Source: JBLHLB01 sp047618505
Lineage (GTDB): Bacteria; Planctomycetota; UBA1135; GCA-002686595
Assembly (NCBI GenBank): GCA_047618505.1
Contig: JBLHLB010000205.1
Coordinates: forward strand, 1-7,326
Reading direction: 5' to 3'
DNA: 7,326 nucleotides
The position numbers and the translations under genes are program-made. Within the stretch, counting starts at the first letter, position 1. Each line of letters begins with the position of its first letter. The notes under the pieces are model-generated. The model saw nothing but the letters and a program-made list of their open reading frames with translations. It did no database searches and was not told the origin of the DNA. Shown piece after piece: positions 1 to 6,231 of the stretch.

Positions 1-942
1 GGCATCGCTTCGAATTGCAGCCAGTCCTACCTAGACCACATGCTCAATGTCCTTGGGGTTGCCCGTTTTGCGGAGGAGGCGCGCTGCCTTGATTCCCCCG
101 GCGTTCACAACAAGGGTGACATGATCGCGAGCCTCCTTGAGAGCTTCGACACCCGTAGCGCGGTCTTCGTAGGAGATCGCGTTGGCGACCGCGATTCGGC
201 CTGGTCCAACTCGATTCCCCACGTGCACTGCGCCTTCGGTTTCGCCGGACGTGGAGAAGAGATCGAAGCCCAGGCTGTGATCGAGGACCTAGGGGAGCTC
301 ATCCCGCGCCTATCTAAGCGCGCAGCCTGGGTTGACGACTGCCTGGAGCGCGCAGGTCTCTTCCGCGGTTCTCGACGCCCGAACTTCTCGGTGGCCGTGA
401 CGGGGCTGCCCCTGTCCGGCAAGTCGCTCTTTGCCCGCGAGGCGGTGCTGGCCTGCCGGGCCCGGGGTATTCCCGCCGCCCTGGCGGAGTTGAACCATTG
501 GCGACGCGAGGCGGCGGCCGAGGACAATCAACGGGAAGACCCCTTGGACGGGATCGACATCGAGCGACTTAGGGATGAGCTACTCTTACCCCTGGGTCGT
601 GGAGACGCTCTCTCCCTAGATCTGCTGGAGGTGGATCACCTGGGGATCGAACATCCCCGTCACCTGGAGCTGGAGTCGGGCGGAATCCTCTTTCTTGTGG
701 GGGAGGGGCTCCTGGATCCGCGCCTGGCTGGGGACCTAGAGCGCAGCCTATGGCTGGAGGTCAGCGAAGAGGAGGTCCTGCGCCGGGCGGCCGGTCGTGA
801 GGGTCGTGCCCTGGGCCCCGGCCCGCTGGAGGCCCTTCGCTCTGGGCGCCTGGCCCGCGCACGGACCCACCGCGAGCGCTACGATCCCCGGCGCCTGGCG
901 GATTGGGTCGTTGAGGCTGAGAACCCCCTGGGTCCGGCCTAG
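1..942 (+). CDS. HAD-type phosphatase fused to a uridine kinase-like P-loop kinase (5' truncated)
   Basis: The frame is open from base 1, so the N-terminus lies outside the window; the ATG at 40 is internal. The first ~100 visible residues are the C-terminal half of a HAD hydrolase: GIASN matches motif II (Ser/Asn), the lysine of HNKGD at about residue 38 fits motif III, and VFVGDRVGD at about 56-63 is the acidic motif IV, followed by the usual IPHVHCAFGF strand. The nucleophile DxD motif is not visible. A second domain follows with Walker A GLPLSGKS at about 135-142. Its tail, RERYDPRRLADWVVE, resembles the C-terminal part of uridine kinase/phosphoribulokinase-like enzymes. The Asp-rich substrate motif usual after strand 2 in that family appears as ELNHW, so the substrate may differ. 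HAD plus kinase in one chain recalls polynucleotide kinase-phosphatases, but the motifs do not show that activity. Substrate unknown. Cytosolic by appearance. It ends with TAG, 220 bases before rpoZ. Confidence 0.8.
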   Translation, partial: GIASNCSQSYLDHMLNVLGVARFAEEARCLDSPGVHNKGDMIASLLESFDTRSAVFVGDRVGDRDSAWSNSIPHVHCAFGFAGRGEEIEAQAVIEDLGELIPRLSKRAAWVDDCLERAGLFRGSRRPNFSVAVTGLPLSGKSLFAREAVLACRARGIPAALAELNHWRREAAAEDNQREDPLDGIDIERLRDELLLPLGRGDALSLDLLEVDHLGIEHPRHLELESGGILFLVGEGLLDPRLAGDLERSLWLEVSEEEVLRRAAGREGRALGPGPLEALRSGRLARARTHRERYDPRRLADWVVEAENPLGPA

Positions 943-989
943 TCCCCGAATCCCAACCTTGTGTTAGTCAAGGTCCCTGGTGTGGCGCT

Positions 990-1010
990 TGGTCTGGATC
1001 CTGCTACACT
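990..1010 (+). promoter_or_regulatory. Candidate promoter upstream of rpoZ-lpxK
   Basis: TGCTACACT at 1002-1010 resembles an extended -10 element (TGnTATAAT). No good -35 box lies 16-18 bases upstream. Exact 7-base inverted arms, CTGGATC at 994-1000 and GATCCAG at 1020-1026, flank the hexamer and could be an operator. The same bases also fit a weak sigma-54 pattern (GG at 991-992, GC at 1003-1004, ten bases apart). Position, 150 bases before rpoZ in a non-coding spacer, is the main support. Confidence 0.25.
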
Positions 1011-1096
1011 CCCGGGCTCGATCCAGGGCAACTAAGGCGCCCCGGATGGCTCCGCGCTGCAGAATGTTGCTGCGGGCTGGAGTGGCAGGAATTAAG

Positions 1097-1160
1097 GCAC
1101 GCGGCACAGTACGCACGCGGCACAGTGCACACGCGGTTCAGTACACACCCGGTTCAGTAC
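1097..1160 (+). repeat. Four 16-bp tandem repeats abutting the rpoZ start
   Basis: Four head-to-tail units of exactly 16 bases lie at 1097-1112, 1113-1128, 1129-1144 and 1145-1160. They read gcacgcggcacagtac, gcacgcggcacagtgc, acacgcggttcagtac and acacccggttcagtac. Three of the four end in CAGTAC. The period is not a multiple of three, so translation would change frame from unit to unit, which argues the array is non-coding. It ends two bases before the ATG at 1163 and occupies the place where a ribosome binding site is expected; no clear Shine-Dalgarno sequence is left. It is related in period and core to the array at 4650-4729. Confidence 0.9.
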
Positions 1161-1162
1161 AT

Positions 1163-1372
1163 ATGGACAAGACTCTCCCCCAGCGACTTCAGAAGTCCGT
1201 CTCCGGTTCCTTCCACAAGACCGCTCTCCTTCAGAAGCGTGTGCGGGAACTGATTCGTGGTGCGGCACCGTTGATCGAAACGCGGGAACAAAACCCGATC
1301 AAGATCGCCTTCCTTGAGATGGAGCGCGGATTGATCGAGCTGATCCCGGAAGAAGAGAAACCGCTGCTCTAG
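1163..1372 (+). CDS. rpoZ: DNA-directed RNA polymerase omega subunit (short form)
   Basis: The product of 69 residues matches the conserved core of omega, the small RNA polymerase subunit that wraps the C-terminal end of beta-prime and helps its folding and assembly. Visible family features are a Phe at residue 17, the basic helix LLQKRVRELIRG (compare LVAARRARQM in E. coli), the GAAPLIE segment, and IKIAFLEMERGLIEL, which corresponds to the IALREIEEGLI helix. It lacks the variable C-terminal tail of the 91-residue E. coli protein. The frame extends upstream to an ATG at 980, but that part would be read through 16-bp repeats and is Arg-rich low-quality sequence, so the ATG at 1163 is preferred. 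No Shine-Dalgarno is visible before it. Eight bases separate its TAG from lpxK, so the two are probably cotranscribed. The family call rests on a short alignment made by eye. Confidence 0.8.
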   Translation: MDKTLPQRLQKSVSGSFHKTALLQKRVRELIRGAAPLIETREQNPIKIAFLEMERGLIELIPEEEKPLL

Positions 1373-1380
1373 GTCAAGCG

Positions 1381-2535
1381 GTGGAGTCACCTCCCCCCGG
1401 CCCTTCGTCCGACGAATCCACGGGGCCGAGCGCCAAGGTTCGCCCGGCTAGGCGTCCCGAAGCTCTACTGGCAAGGCGCGGTGGGGCCGTAGAACTGTTG
1501 CGCCTGCCGGCGTTTCTTTTCGGCAAATTGGCGGGTCTGCGGGGCAAGCTCTACGACCGCGGCGTTCTGCGTACGCGAAAGCTCGAGGCCCCCGTTGTTT
1601 GCGTTGGCAACCTGAGTGTGGGCGGCACGGGCAAGACGCCCATGGTCTTGTACCTGCTCAAGGAACTCTCCGACCGCGGTCGTAATCCGGGTGTTCTGTC
1701 GCGCGGCTACCGCTCGCCGGAGGCCGGCGCGAAGAATGACGAAGGCCTGCTCTTCGAGGTGCTGTCCCCCGGGCTTGCTCAGGTTCAGAACCCAGACCGC
1801 GTTGCGGGTGGGCGTGAGTTGATCAAGCGTGGCGTTGATGTCGTCGTGATGGACGACGGCTTTCAACACCGTCGCCTGTACCGCGATCTCGACCTGGTGT
1901 TAGTGGATGCGACACGTCCATGGGGTTTGCCCGCCGTCGATTCCAAAGCGGCCGTGCGAGCTGTGCTTCCCCGGGGGCTCCTGCGCGAATTACCTTCTGC
2001 CCTGAATCGGGCGGACGCGATTGTGCTGACCCGCGCTGACCAAGTGGATGATGAGATGCGGGCAAAACTCGAGGGGGAGTTGCACGGATTTGCGCCGGGT
2101 CGCCCGATTTTCTGGGCCGTCCATCGCCCGGCTGGCCTGCGCTCCCTTTTAGGTGGGGAGGAGGCCCTGGTGGATCTTGAGGGTCGCCGCGTCAGCTTGG
2201 TCTCGGGTATTGGTAACCCCGACGCTTTCGAGGATACGGTGCGCTCCCTCGGCGCAGAGGTCTCCGAGCACCTTCGCTTTGGCGATCACCACGCCTTCGG
2301 GCCCGGAGATCTTGCGCCCCTGGCGGATCTCGATCAGTGGATTGTGACCACGGCCAAGGACGCGGTGAAGTTGTTGGACGTGCTTAGCCCGGAACTCCTC
2401 GGGCGAGTACGCGTGCTCTCCATTGAAATGGCCTTGACCAAGGGGGAGCAGGTTCTTGAGGCGCTGCTGGATGCTCTACCCCGTAGTCGTGCTGAACAGG
2501 AGCGACGTTCGATCCATGGTGGATTACATGGTTGA
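1381..2535 (+). CDS. lpxK: Tetraacyldisaccharide 4'-kinase
   Basis: LpxK transfers the gamma-phosphate of ATP to the 4' position of the tetraacyldisaccharide 1-phosphate, giving lipid IVA at the cytoplasmic face of the inner membrane. The 384-residue product has the typical layout: a hydrophobic/amphipathic N-terminal segment at about 38-61, the P-loop GGTGKT at 81-86 inside the diagnostic CVGNLSVGGTGKTP, MDDGFQHRRL at 157-166, LPRGLLRE at 196-203, LTRAD at 216-220 and FGDHHAF at 300-306. The later TTAKDAVK (323-330) has Ala where many relatives have Glu. It is somewhat longer than E. coli LpxK (about 328), partly from a Pro- and Arg-rich N-terminal extension of about 30 residues. The GTG start at 1381 is chosen because no ATG occurs before residue 88; an AGG at 1371-1373, overlapping the rpoZ stop, may serve as ribosome binding site. 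It overlaps the next gene by about 20 bases and is the only gene here ending in TGA. Confidence 0.95.
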   Translation: MESPPPGPSSDESTGPSAKVRPARRPEALLARRGGAVELLRLPAFLFGKLAGLRGKLYDRGVLRTRKLEAPVVCVGNLSVGGTGKTPMVLYLLKELSDRGRNPGVLSRGYRSPEAGAKNDEGLLFEVLSPGLAQVQNPDRVAGGRELIKRGVDVVVMDDGFQHRRLYRDLDLVLVDATRPWGLPAVDSKAAVRAVLPRGLLRELPSALNRADAIVLTRADQVDDEMRAKLEGELHGFAPGRPIFWAVHRPAGLRSLLGGEEALVDLEGRRVSLVSGIGNPDAFEDTVRSLGAEVSEHLRFGDHHAFGPGDLAPLADLDQWIVTTAKDAVKLLDVLSPELLGRVRVLSIEMALTKGEQVLEALLDALPRSRAEQERRSIHGGLHG

Positions 2536-3544
2536 GCAAGGCCTAGGCGAAGAACAAATTGGGGACCAGGCTGGCGGGCCTGAAGACATCCCCAGTCGCT
2601 TTTCCCAGGAATGGCCCGTGCCCTGGAAGCCCGTATGGGGAACGCGAGATGGGGTCGCCGCCAAGCTCGAAACCGTCGCCGCCCGGGGCGTTCTGGGGGC
2701 CCTGAGTCTTCTGCCTAAGTTCCTGCTCAAACCATTGATCGGTGGGTTAGCCCGTGTTGGTCGCGTCGTAGATCGACGGCACGCCGACGCCGCCCGCGAG
2801 TTTATTCGCACGGCCCTTGGGGACATGCCGAAAGCTGAGCTTGAGAGCCACGTGCTCCAGGCCTATCGCCACTTCCTGTGGGTCATGGTCGAGACGATGC
2901 AGATGAACCGGCTAACGATCGACGAACTCAGCGAACGCATCGAAATCGTCTGGACAGAAGACGCTAAGCGCGCGCGCGACGAATACGGTGGCGTGATCCT
3001 CGTCTCTGCCCATATCGGAAACTGGGAAGCTGGTGTCGCTTCTTGTCCCTTGAGCGGCTTCGATCCCTTCTATGGCGTGGCCAAGCCTGCGCGTAATAGA
3101 CCCTTCTCGAAGCTCGTTCAACGCGACCGCGAACGCCGCGGTGTGCGTGTCCTTCCACGGCGCGGAGCCATGCAGGGAGCGCCCGCCGTTCTACGGGCCG
3201 GGGGAAGTCTTGGGTTGCTCCTCGACCAGCGGGCGCGTCTAAAACCGGTACTCGCGCCCTTCTTCGGACGACCCGCCCGCTGCGACCGTTCCGCAGGCGT
3301 CCTTGTGCGTCGATTGAAGGCACCGGTCGTCTATTGCGCCTGCTATCGCACGGGCGAAACCCTGCGTTTCCGTTGGGAATTGCCTGAGGTCATCTGGCCC
3401 GAGGAATTGGCGGGGGCCTCCCCCGAGCAGGTAGCGACGCGGGTGAATGAAGGGCTCGAACGCCTGATCCTGAAGGCGCCCGATCAGTATTTCTGGCTCC
3501 ACGACCGCTATCGCGACACGCCGAGGGTGGCGAACGAGGCCTAG
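2516..3544 (+). CDS. Lipid A biosynthesis lauroyl/myristoyl-type acyltransferase (LpxL/HtrB family)
   Basis: The enzyme adds a secondary acyl chain to a primary hydroxyacyl chain of lipid A precursor at the inner membrane. Family marks in the 342-residue product are the catalytic HX4E motif HIGNWE at 166-171, the basic block around NRPFSKLVQRDRERRG, GLLLDQRA at 233-240, PFFGRPA at 248-254 and the C-terminal APDQYFWLHDRYR at 321-333. A hydrophobic stretch at about 58-82 fits the usual membrane-associated N-terminus. Which acyl chain or position (LpxL, LpxM or LpxP) cannot be told. The start is uncertain: ATG at 2516 has AGGAG at 2498-2502, 13 bases away, while ATG at 2528 has GGTGGA at 2518-2523 with better spacing; the frame is also open further upstream inside lpxK. 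Overlap with lpxK implies translational coupling. The first ~50 residues are acidic and not typical of the family. Confidence 0.92.
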   Translation: MVDYMVEQGLGEEQIGDQAGGPEDIPSRFSQEWPVPWKPVWGTRDGVAAKLETVAARGVLGALSLLPKFLLKPLIGGLARVGRVVDRRHADAAREFIRTALGDMPKAELESHVLQAYRHFLWVMVETMQMNRLTIDELSERIEIVWTEDAKRARDEYGGVILVSAHIGNWEAGVASCPLSGFDPFYGVAKPARNRPFSKLVQRDRERRGVRVLPRRGAMQGAPAVLRAGGSLGLLLDQRARLKPVLAPFFGRPARCDRSAGVLVRRLKAPVVYCACYRTGETLRFRWELPEVIWPEELAGASPEQVATRVNEGLERLILKAPDQYFWLHDRYRDTPRVANEA

Positions 3545-3678
3545 TCTGTCCAGAAGACCGGTCGCGGGGGGGACTCTGCCCGTCTGCGCGCTATCCTCCA
3601 AGCAGGGATCCCAGCCCGTCTTGGCCCATCTCGGCCCTTCATTCGGGGTCCCTCCCACGCACCCCCCCAAGAGAGCTC
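3545..3678 (+). other. 134-base spacer upstream of hldD with G7 and C7 tracts
   Basis: No gene is seen here. The spacer holds a run of seven G at 3566-3572 and a run of seven C at 3662-3668. Three degenerate 10-base units starting with GCCC lie at 3614-3643. TATCCT at 3592-3597 could be a -10 box but has no matching -35. The ribosome binding site of hldD (AAGAGAG at 3669-3675) follows the C tract directly. No hairpin plus T-run terminator for the preceding gene was found. Confidence 0.5.
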
Positions 3679-4647
3679 ATGTACGTTGTCACTGGAGGCG
3701 CCGGATTCATCGGCAGCAACATCGTCCGCGGATTGAACCAGCGCGGCATAACGGACGTGCTTGTCGTCGACGACCTCGAGCAGGGGGTGAAGCACCTGGG
3801 GCTGAACTCCCTCGAGTTCGCGGACATCATCGACTACCGCGACTTCCTCGCGGACCTGCCCAACCTGGAGAACTCCAAGGTCGAGGCGATCCTTCACCAG
3901 GGCGCCTGCTCGGACACCATGGTTCACGACGGGCGTTTCATGATGCGTGTCAACTACGAGTACTCCAAGTCGCTCTTCCGCTTCGCCGAGGGACGCTGCC
4001 CCTTCCTATATGCGTCCTCAGCAGCCACCTATGGCAACGGCGACAACGGTTTCCGCGAAGAGCCCGCCTGCGAGTGGCCCTTGAACGTCTATGGCTTTTC
4101 GAAGCTCGCCTTTGACCGCTGGGTGCGCCGTCAATCCCTTGAGCGCCCCGAAGGCCCGGCTAGCCAAGTTGTTGGCTTGCGCTACTTCAATGTCTATGGC
4201 CCCCAGGAAAACCACAAGGGGCGCATGGCCTCGGTGGTCTTCAAGTTCGACGGACAGATTGCGGAAAAAGGCAAGCTCGAGATCTTCGAAGGCAGCGATA
4301 AGTTCCTGCGAGACTTCGTCTATGTGCAGGATGCCGTAGACGTAAACATGTACTTCCTCGAGAACCCCGAGCGGAGTGGGATCTTCAATTGCGGCACCGG
4401 TCGCACGGAGAGCTTTGCCACCCTTGCCGATGAAGTCGCTAAGCACTACGAGGGCGCAGAAGTGGTGGAGATCCCCTTCCCCGCCGAATTAGAAGGCAAG
4501 TACCAGGCCTTCACCCAGGCCGATCTCACGCGGCTGCGTGCCGCGGGGTATGGAGTCGAGTTCACGACCCTGCAAGACGGTGTCGCTGCCTACGTAGAGG
4601 TTCTGAAGGGAAGCGGTGGATACTTTCGTTCCATCGCTCGCCCCTAG
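3679..4647 (+). CDS. hldD: ADP-L-glycero-D-manno-heptose 6-epimerase
   Basis: HldD converts ADP-D-glycero-beta-D-manno-heptose to the L-glycero form, the last step in making the inner-core heptose donor; it is a cytosolic extended-type short-chain dehydrogenase/reductase. The 322 residues align over the full length with E. coli HldD (310). The NAD(P)-binding motif TGGAGFIGSN is at 5-14. HQGACSDT (73-80), YASSAATYG (111-119, with Ser114 at the catalytic Ser position), Tyr138/Lys142 of the YxxxK pair, and NHKGRMASV (178-186, Lys180 matching the second catalytic base) are all present. FLRDFVYV (209-216) and KYQAFTQADLTRLRAAGY (274-291) are diagnostic of HldD among sugar epimerases. The ATG at 3679 is supported by AAGAGAG just upstream and by the motif starting at residue 5. 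hldE follows after 104 bases filled mostly by a repeat array. Confidence 0.97.
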   Translation: MYVVTGGAGFIGSNIVRGLNQRGITDVLVVDDLEQGVKHLGLNSLEFADIIDYRDFLADLPNLENSKVEAILHQGACSDTMVHDGRFMMRVNYEYSKSLFRFAEGRCPFLYASSAATYGNGDNGFREEPACEWPLNVYGFSKLAFDRWVRRQSLERPEGPASQVVGLRYFNVYGPQENHKGRMASVVFKFDGQIAEKGKLEIFEGSDKFLRDFVYVQDAVDVNMYFLENPERSGIFNCGTGRTESFATLADEVAKHYEGAEVVEIPFPAELEGKYQAFTQADLTRLRAAGYGVEFTTLQDGVAAYVEVLKGSGGYFRSIARP

Positions 4648-4649
4648 GT

Positions 4650-4729
4650 AGTGCTCATCCCCAGCGGTACTCATCCCCAGCAGTACTCATCCCCAGCAGT
4701 ACTCATCCCCAGCAGTACTCATCCCAAGC
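4650..4729 (+). repeat. Five 16-bp tandem repeats between hldD and hldE
   Basis: Five head-to-tail 16-base units lie at 4650-4665, 4666-4681, 4682-4697, 4698-4713 and 4714-4729. The consensus is agtactcatccccagc. Units 3 and 4 are identical; unit 1 has GTGC for GTAC, unit 2 starts with G, and unit 5 has one C-to-A change. The array begins two bases after the hldD stop and ends 22 bases before the hldE start, so it makes up most of this intergenic region. Rotated, the unit reads tcatccccagcagtac and so ends in CAGTAC like the array before rpoZ. There are no spacers, so it is not a CRISPR array. Confidence 0.95.
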
Positions 4730-4751
4730 AACCAAGCGAAAGCAACTGACC

Positions 4752-6230
4752 ATGAACGAGCGTGAGCTCCTAGGCGTCCTCGAGGGGATGTCGCACCCCC
4801 GTGTCCTGATCGTTGGCGATCTGATTTTAGATCGTTACGTATCGGGCGATGTGTCCCGCATTTCACCTGAAGCCCCGATCCCCGTGCTGCGCGCGCGACG
4901 CGCCGAGGATCGCCTCGGTGGTGCGGCCAACGTCGCCGCCAACCTGCGCGCCATGGAGGCTGAGGTCGAAGTGATCGGGCTGGTCGGTGAGGATGTGCGC
5001 GGGAAGAGGTTGGTGGAACTCTTGACAGGCATTGGCGTCGATGTGTCGCGCACGATTACCGCCACGGATCGGCCGACGACCCAGAAGACGCGCATGATGA
5101 GTGGAGCGAATCAGATGCTGCGGATCGACTGGGAGGAGGGTCACGAATTGAGCCCGGAGCATGAACAGCAGACCCTTCGGGCCCTCGGGGAAGGGGTGCC
5201 CAAGGCTCAAGCGGTTTTGCTCTCGGACTATGGCAAGGGCATGCTGACCCCGGCCGTGATTGCGCGGGCGATCGAGCTGGCCCGCGCCGCCGGCATCCCG
5301 GTCCTGGTGGATCCCAAGGGGACGGACTACAGGCGTTACTCGGGCGCGACCCTAGTGACACCCAACCGCAAGGAGGCGGAGCAGGCCCTCGGTCGCCGAT
5401 TCGAGTCCCTGGCGGAGGTTCCCGCCGGGGCCGACGAGTTGATGGCCCTGGCCAACCTGGATGCAGCGGTGATCACCCTCGGCTCGGACGGCATCTTCTT
5501 TCGCGACCAGAATGGTCTTGAGGGACGAGTGCCCGCTCTGGCGCGCCAGGTCTTTGATGTGACGGGTGCCGGTGACACGGTCATTTCACACCTGACCCTG
5601 GGGCTCGCGGCGGGAATCGGTTTGGAGCCCTCGGTCCAGCTCGCCAACCTCGCAGCTAGCCTCGTGGTCGCCCGCCGTGGAGCGGCATCGGTGACCCGCA
5701 GTGAACTAGAGGTCGCCCTGGGGCAACGTCGGGGCGGCCGAGGTGGGATCCTGCGGCGCCAGGATCTCCCCGGTGCCTTGGCCGAGTGGCGAGCGGGCGG
5801 GAAGCGCATCGTCTTCACCAACGGCTGCTTTGACATCCTCCACGCCGGGCACATCACCTACCTGACAGATGCGCGTTCCCGCGGCGACATCCTGATCGTT
5901 GCTGTCAACGACGACGAGAGTGTGCGCCGCATGGAGAAGGCTCCCGGTCGTCCAATCAATGTGCTCGAGGATCGTCTGACGGTTCTAGCGGCCCTAGATG
6001 TTGTGGACGCCGTCGTAGCCTTCAACGAAGACACGCCCGGCGCGATCATCGAAGAGATCACACCGGACGTGCTTGTGAAAGGTCAAGATTGGGAGCACAA
6101 GGGCATCGTCGGTCGCGAGTGGGTGGAGTCCCACGGCGGCGAGGTGTACCTCGCCCCGATCGTGCCCGGGCGCTCTACAACGTCAATCGCAGAGCGCATC
6201 GTCGCGGCCCATGCTGCTCGACCGTCCTAG
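4752..6230 (+). CDS. hldE: Bifunctional heptose 7-phosphate kinase / heptose 1-phosphate adenylyltransferase
   Basis: HldE (RfaE) carries out two steps toward ADP-heptose: 1-phosphorylation of D-glycero-beta-D-manno-heptose 7-phosphate, and adenylyl transfer to the 1-phosphate after the 7-phosphate has been removed by GmhB. The 492 residues match the 477-residue E. coli enzyme end to end. The N-terminal ribokinase-type domain (about 1-325) shows VGDLILDRY (21-29), SRISPEAPIPV (35-45), GGAANVAANL (56-65), LSDYGKGML (157-165), DPKGTDYRRY (187-196) and the ATP/catalytic motif DVTGAGDTV (269-277, base Asp275). The C-terminal nucleotidyltransferase domain (about 350-492) has TNGCFDILHAGH (356-367) with the HxGH signature, DRLTVLAALDVVD (407-419), VKGQDW (442-447) and GRSTTSIAERI (473-483). 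The ATG at 4752 has no evident Shine-Dalgarno. The stop overlaps that of the convergent HEAT-repeat gene. GmhA and GmhB are not encoded in the window. Confidence 0.97.
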   Translation: MNERELLGVLEGMSHPRVLIVGDLILDRYVSGDVSRISPEAPIPVLRARRAEDRLGGAANVAANLRAMEAEVEVIGLVGEDVRGKRLVELLTGIGVDVSRTITATDRPTTQKTRMMSGANQMLRIDWEEGHELSPEHEQQTLRALGEGVPKAQAVLLSDYGKGMLTPAVIARAIELARAAGIPVLVDPKGTDYRRYSGATLVTPNRKEAEQALGRRFESLAEVPAGADELMALANLDAAVITLGSDGIFFRDQNGLEGRVPALARQVFDVTGAGDTVISHLTLGLAAGIGLEPSVQLANLAASLVVARRGAASVTRSELEVALGQRRGGRGGILRRQDLPGALAEWRAGGKRIVFTNGCFDILHAGHITYLTDARSRGDILIVAVNDDESVRRMEKAPGRPINVLEDRLTVLAALDVVDAVVAFNEDTPGAIIEEITPDVLVKGQDWEHKGIVGREWVESHGGEVYLAPIVPGRSTTSIAERIVAAHAARPS

Positions 6231-6231
6231 G
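6226..6231. other. Shared palindromic stop: CCTAGG
   Basis: The palindrome CCTAGG supplies TAG to hldE on the plus strand (6228-6230) and TAG to the HEAT-repeat gene on the minus strand (complement of 6227-6229). No intergenic terminator can fit between the two coding regions, so each transcript must end inside the opposite gene or be stopped by another mechanism. Confidence 0.95.

Noticed and set aside
1..350. HAD domain as the missing GmhB heptose bisphosphate phosphatase
   Set aside because: The visible motifs and the VFVGDRVGD-IPHVHCAFGF region look like the capped phosphoglycolate phosphatase-like branch rather than the compact HisB-type GmhB, and the protein continues into a kinase domain.
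956..974. Hairpin ACCTTG-7-CAAGGT as terminator of the HAD-kinase gene
   Set aside because: The stem is only 6 bp with two GC pairs at its middle and there is no T run after it, so it cannot be called an intrinsic terminator.
990..1005. Sigma-54 promoter (GG-N10-GC)
   Set aside because: GG at 991-992 and GC at 1003-1004 have the right spacing and a TGCT end, but most other consensus positions differ and no activator or enhancer site is visible.
980..1162. N-terminal extension of the rpoZ frame to an ATG at 980
   Set aside because: It would be translated through 16-bp repeats whose period shifts the frame, gives Arg-rich sequence with no family match, and would add 61 residues to a protein whose conserved core starts near the ATG at 1163.
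3614..3643. Three 10-base units beginning with GCCC
   Set aside because: The units gcccgtcttg, gcccatctcg and gcccttcatt agree at little beyond GCCC and a few pyrimidines, which is weak for a real repeat in a C-rich spacer.
4650..4729. CRISPR array
   Set aside because: The 16-bp units are directly adjacent with no spacers and no cas genes are present.
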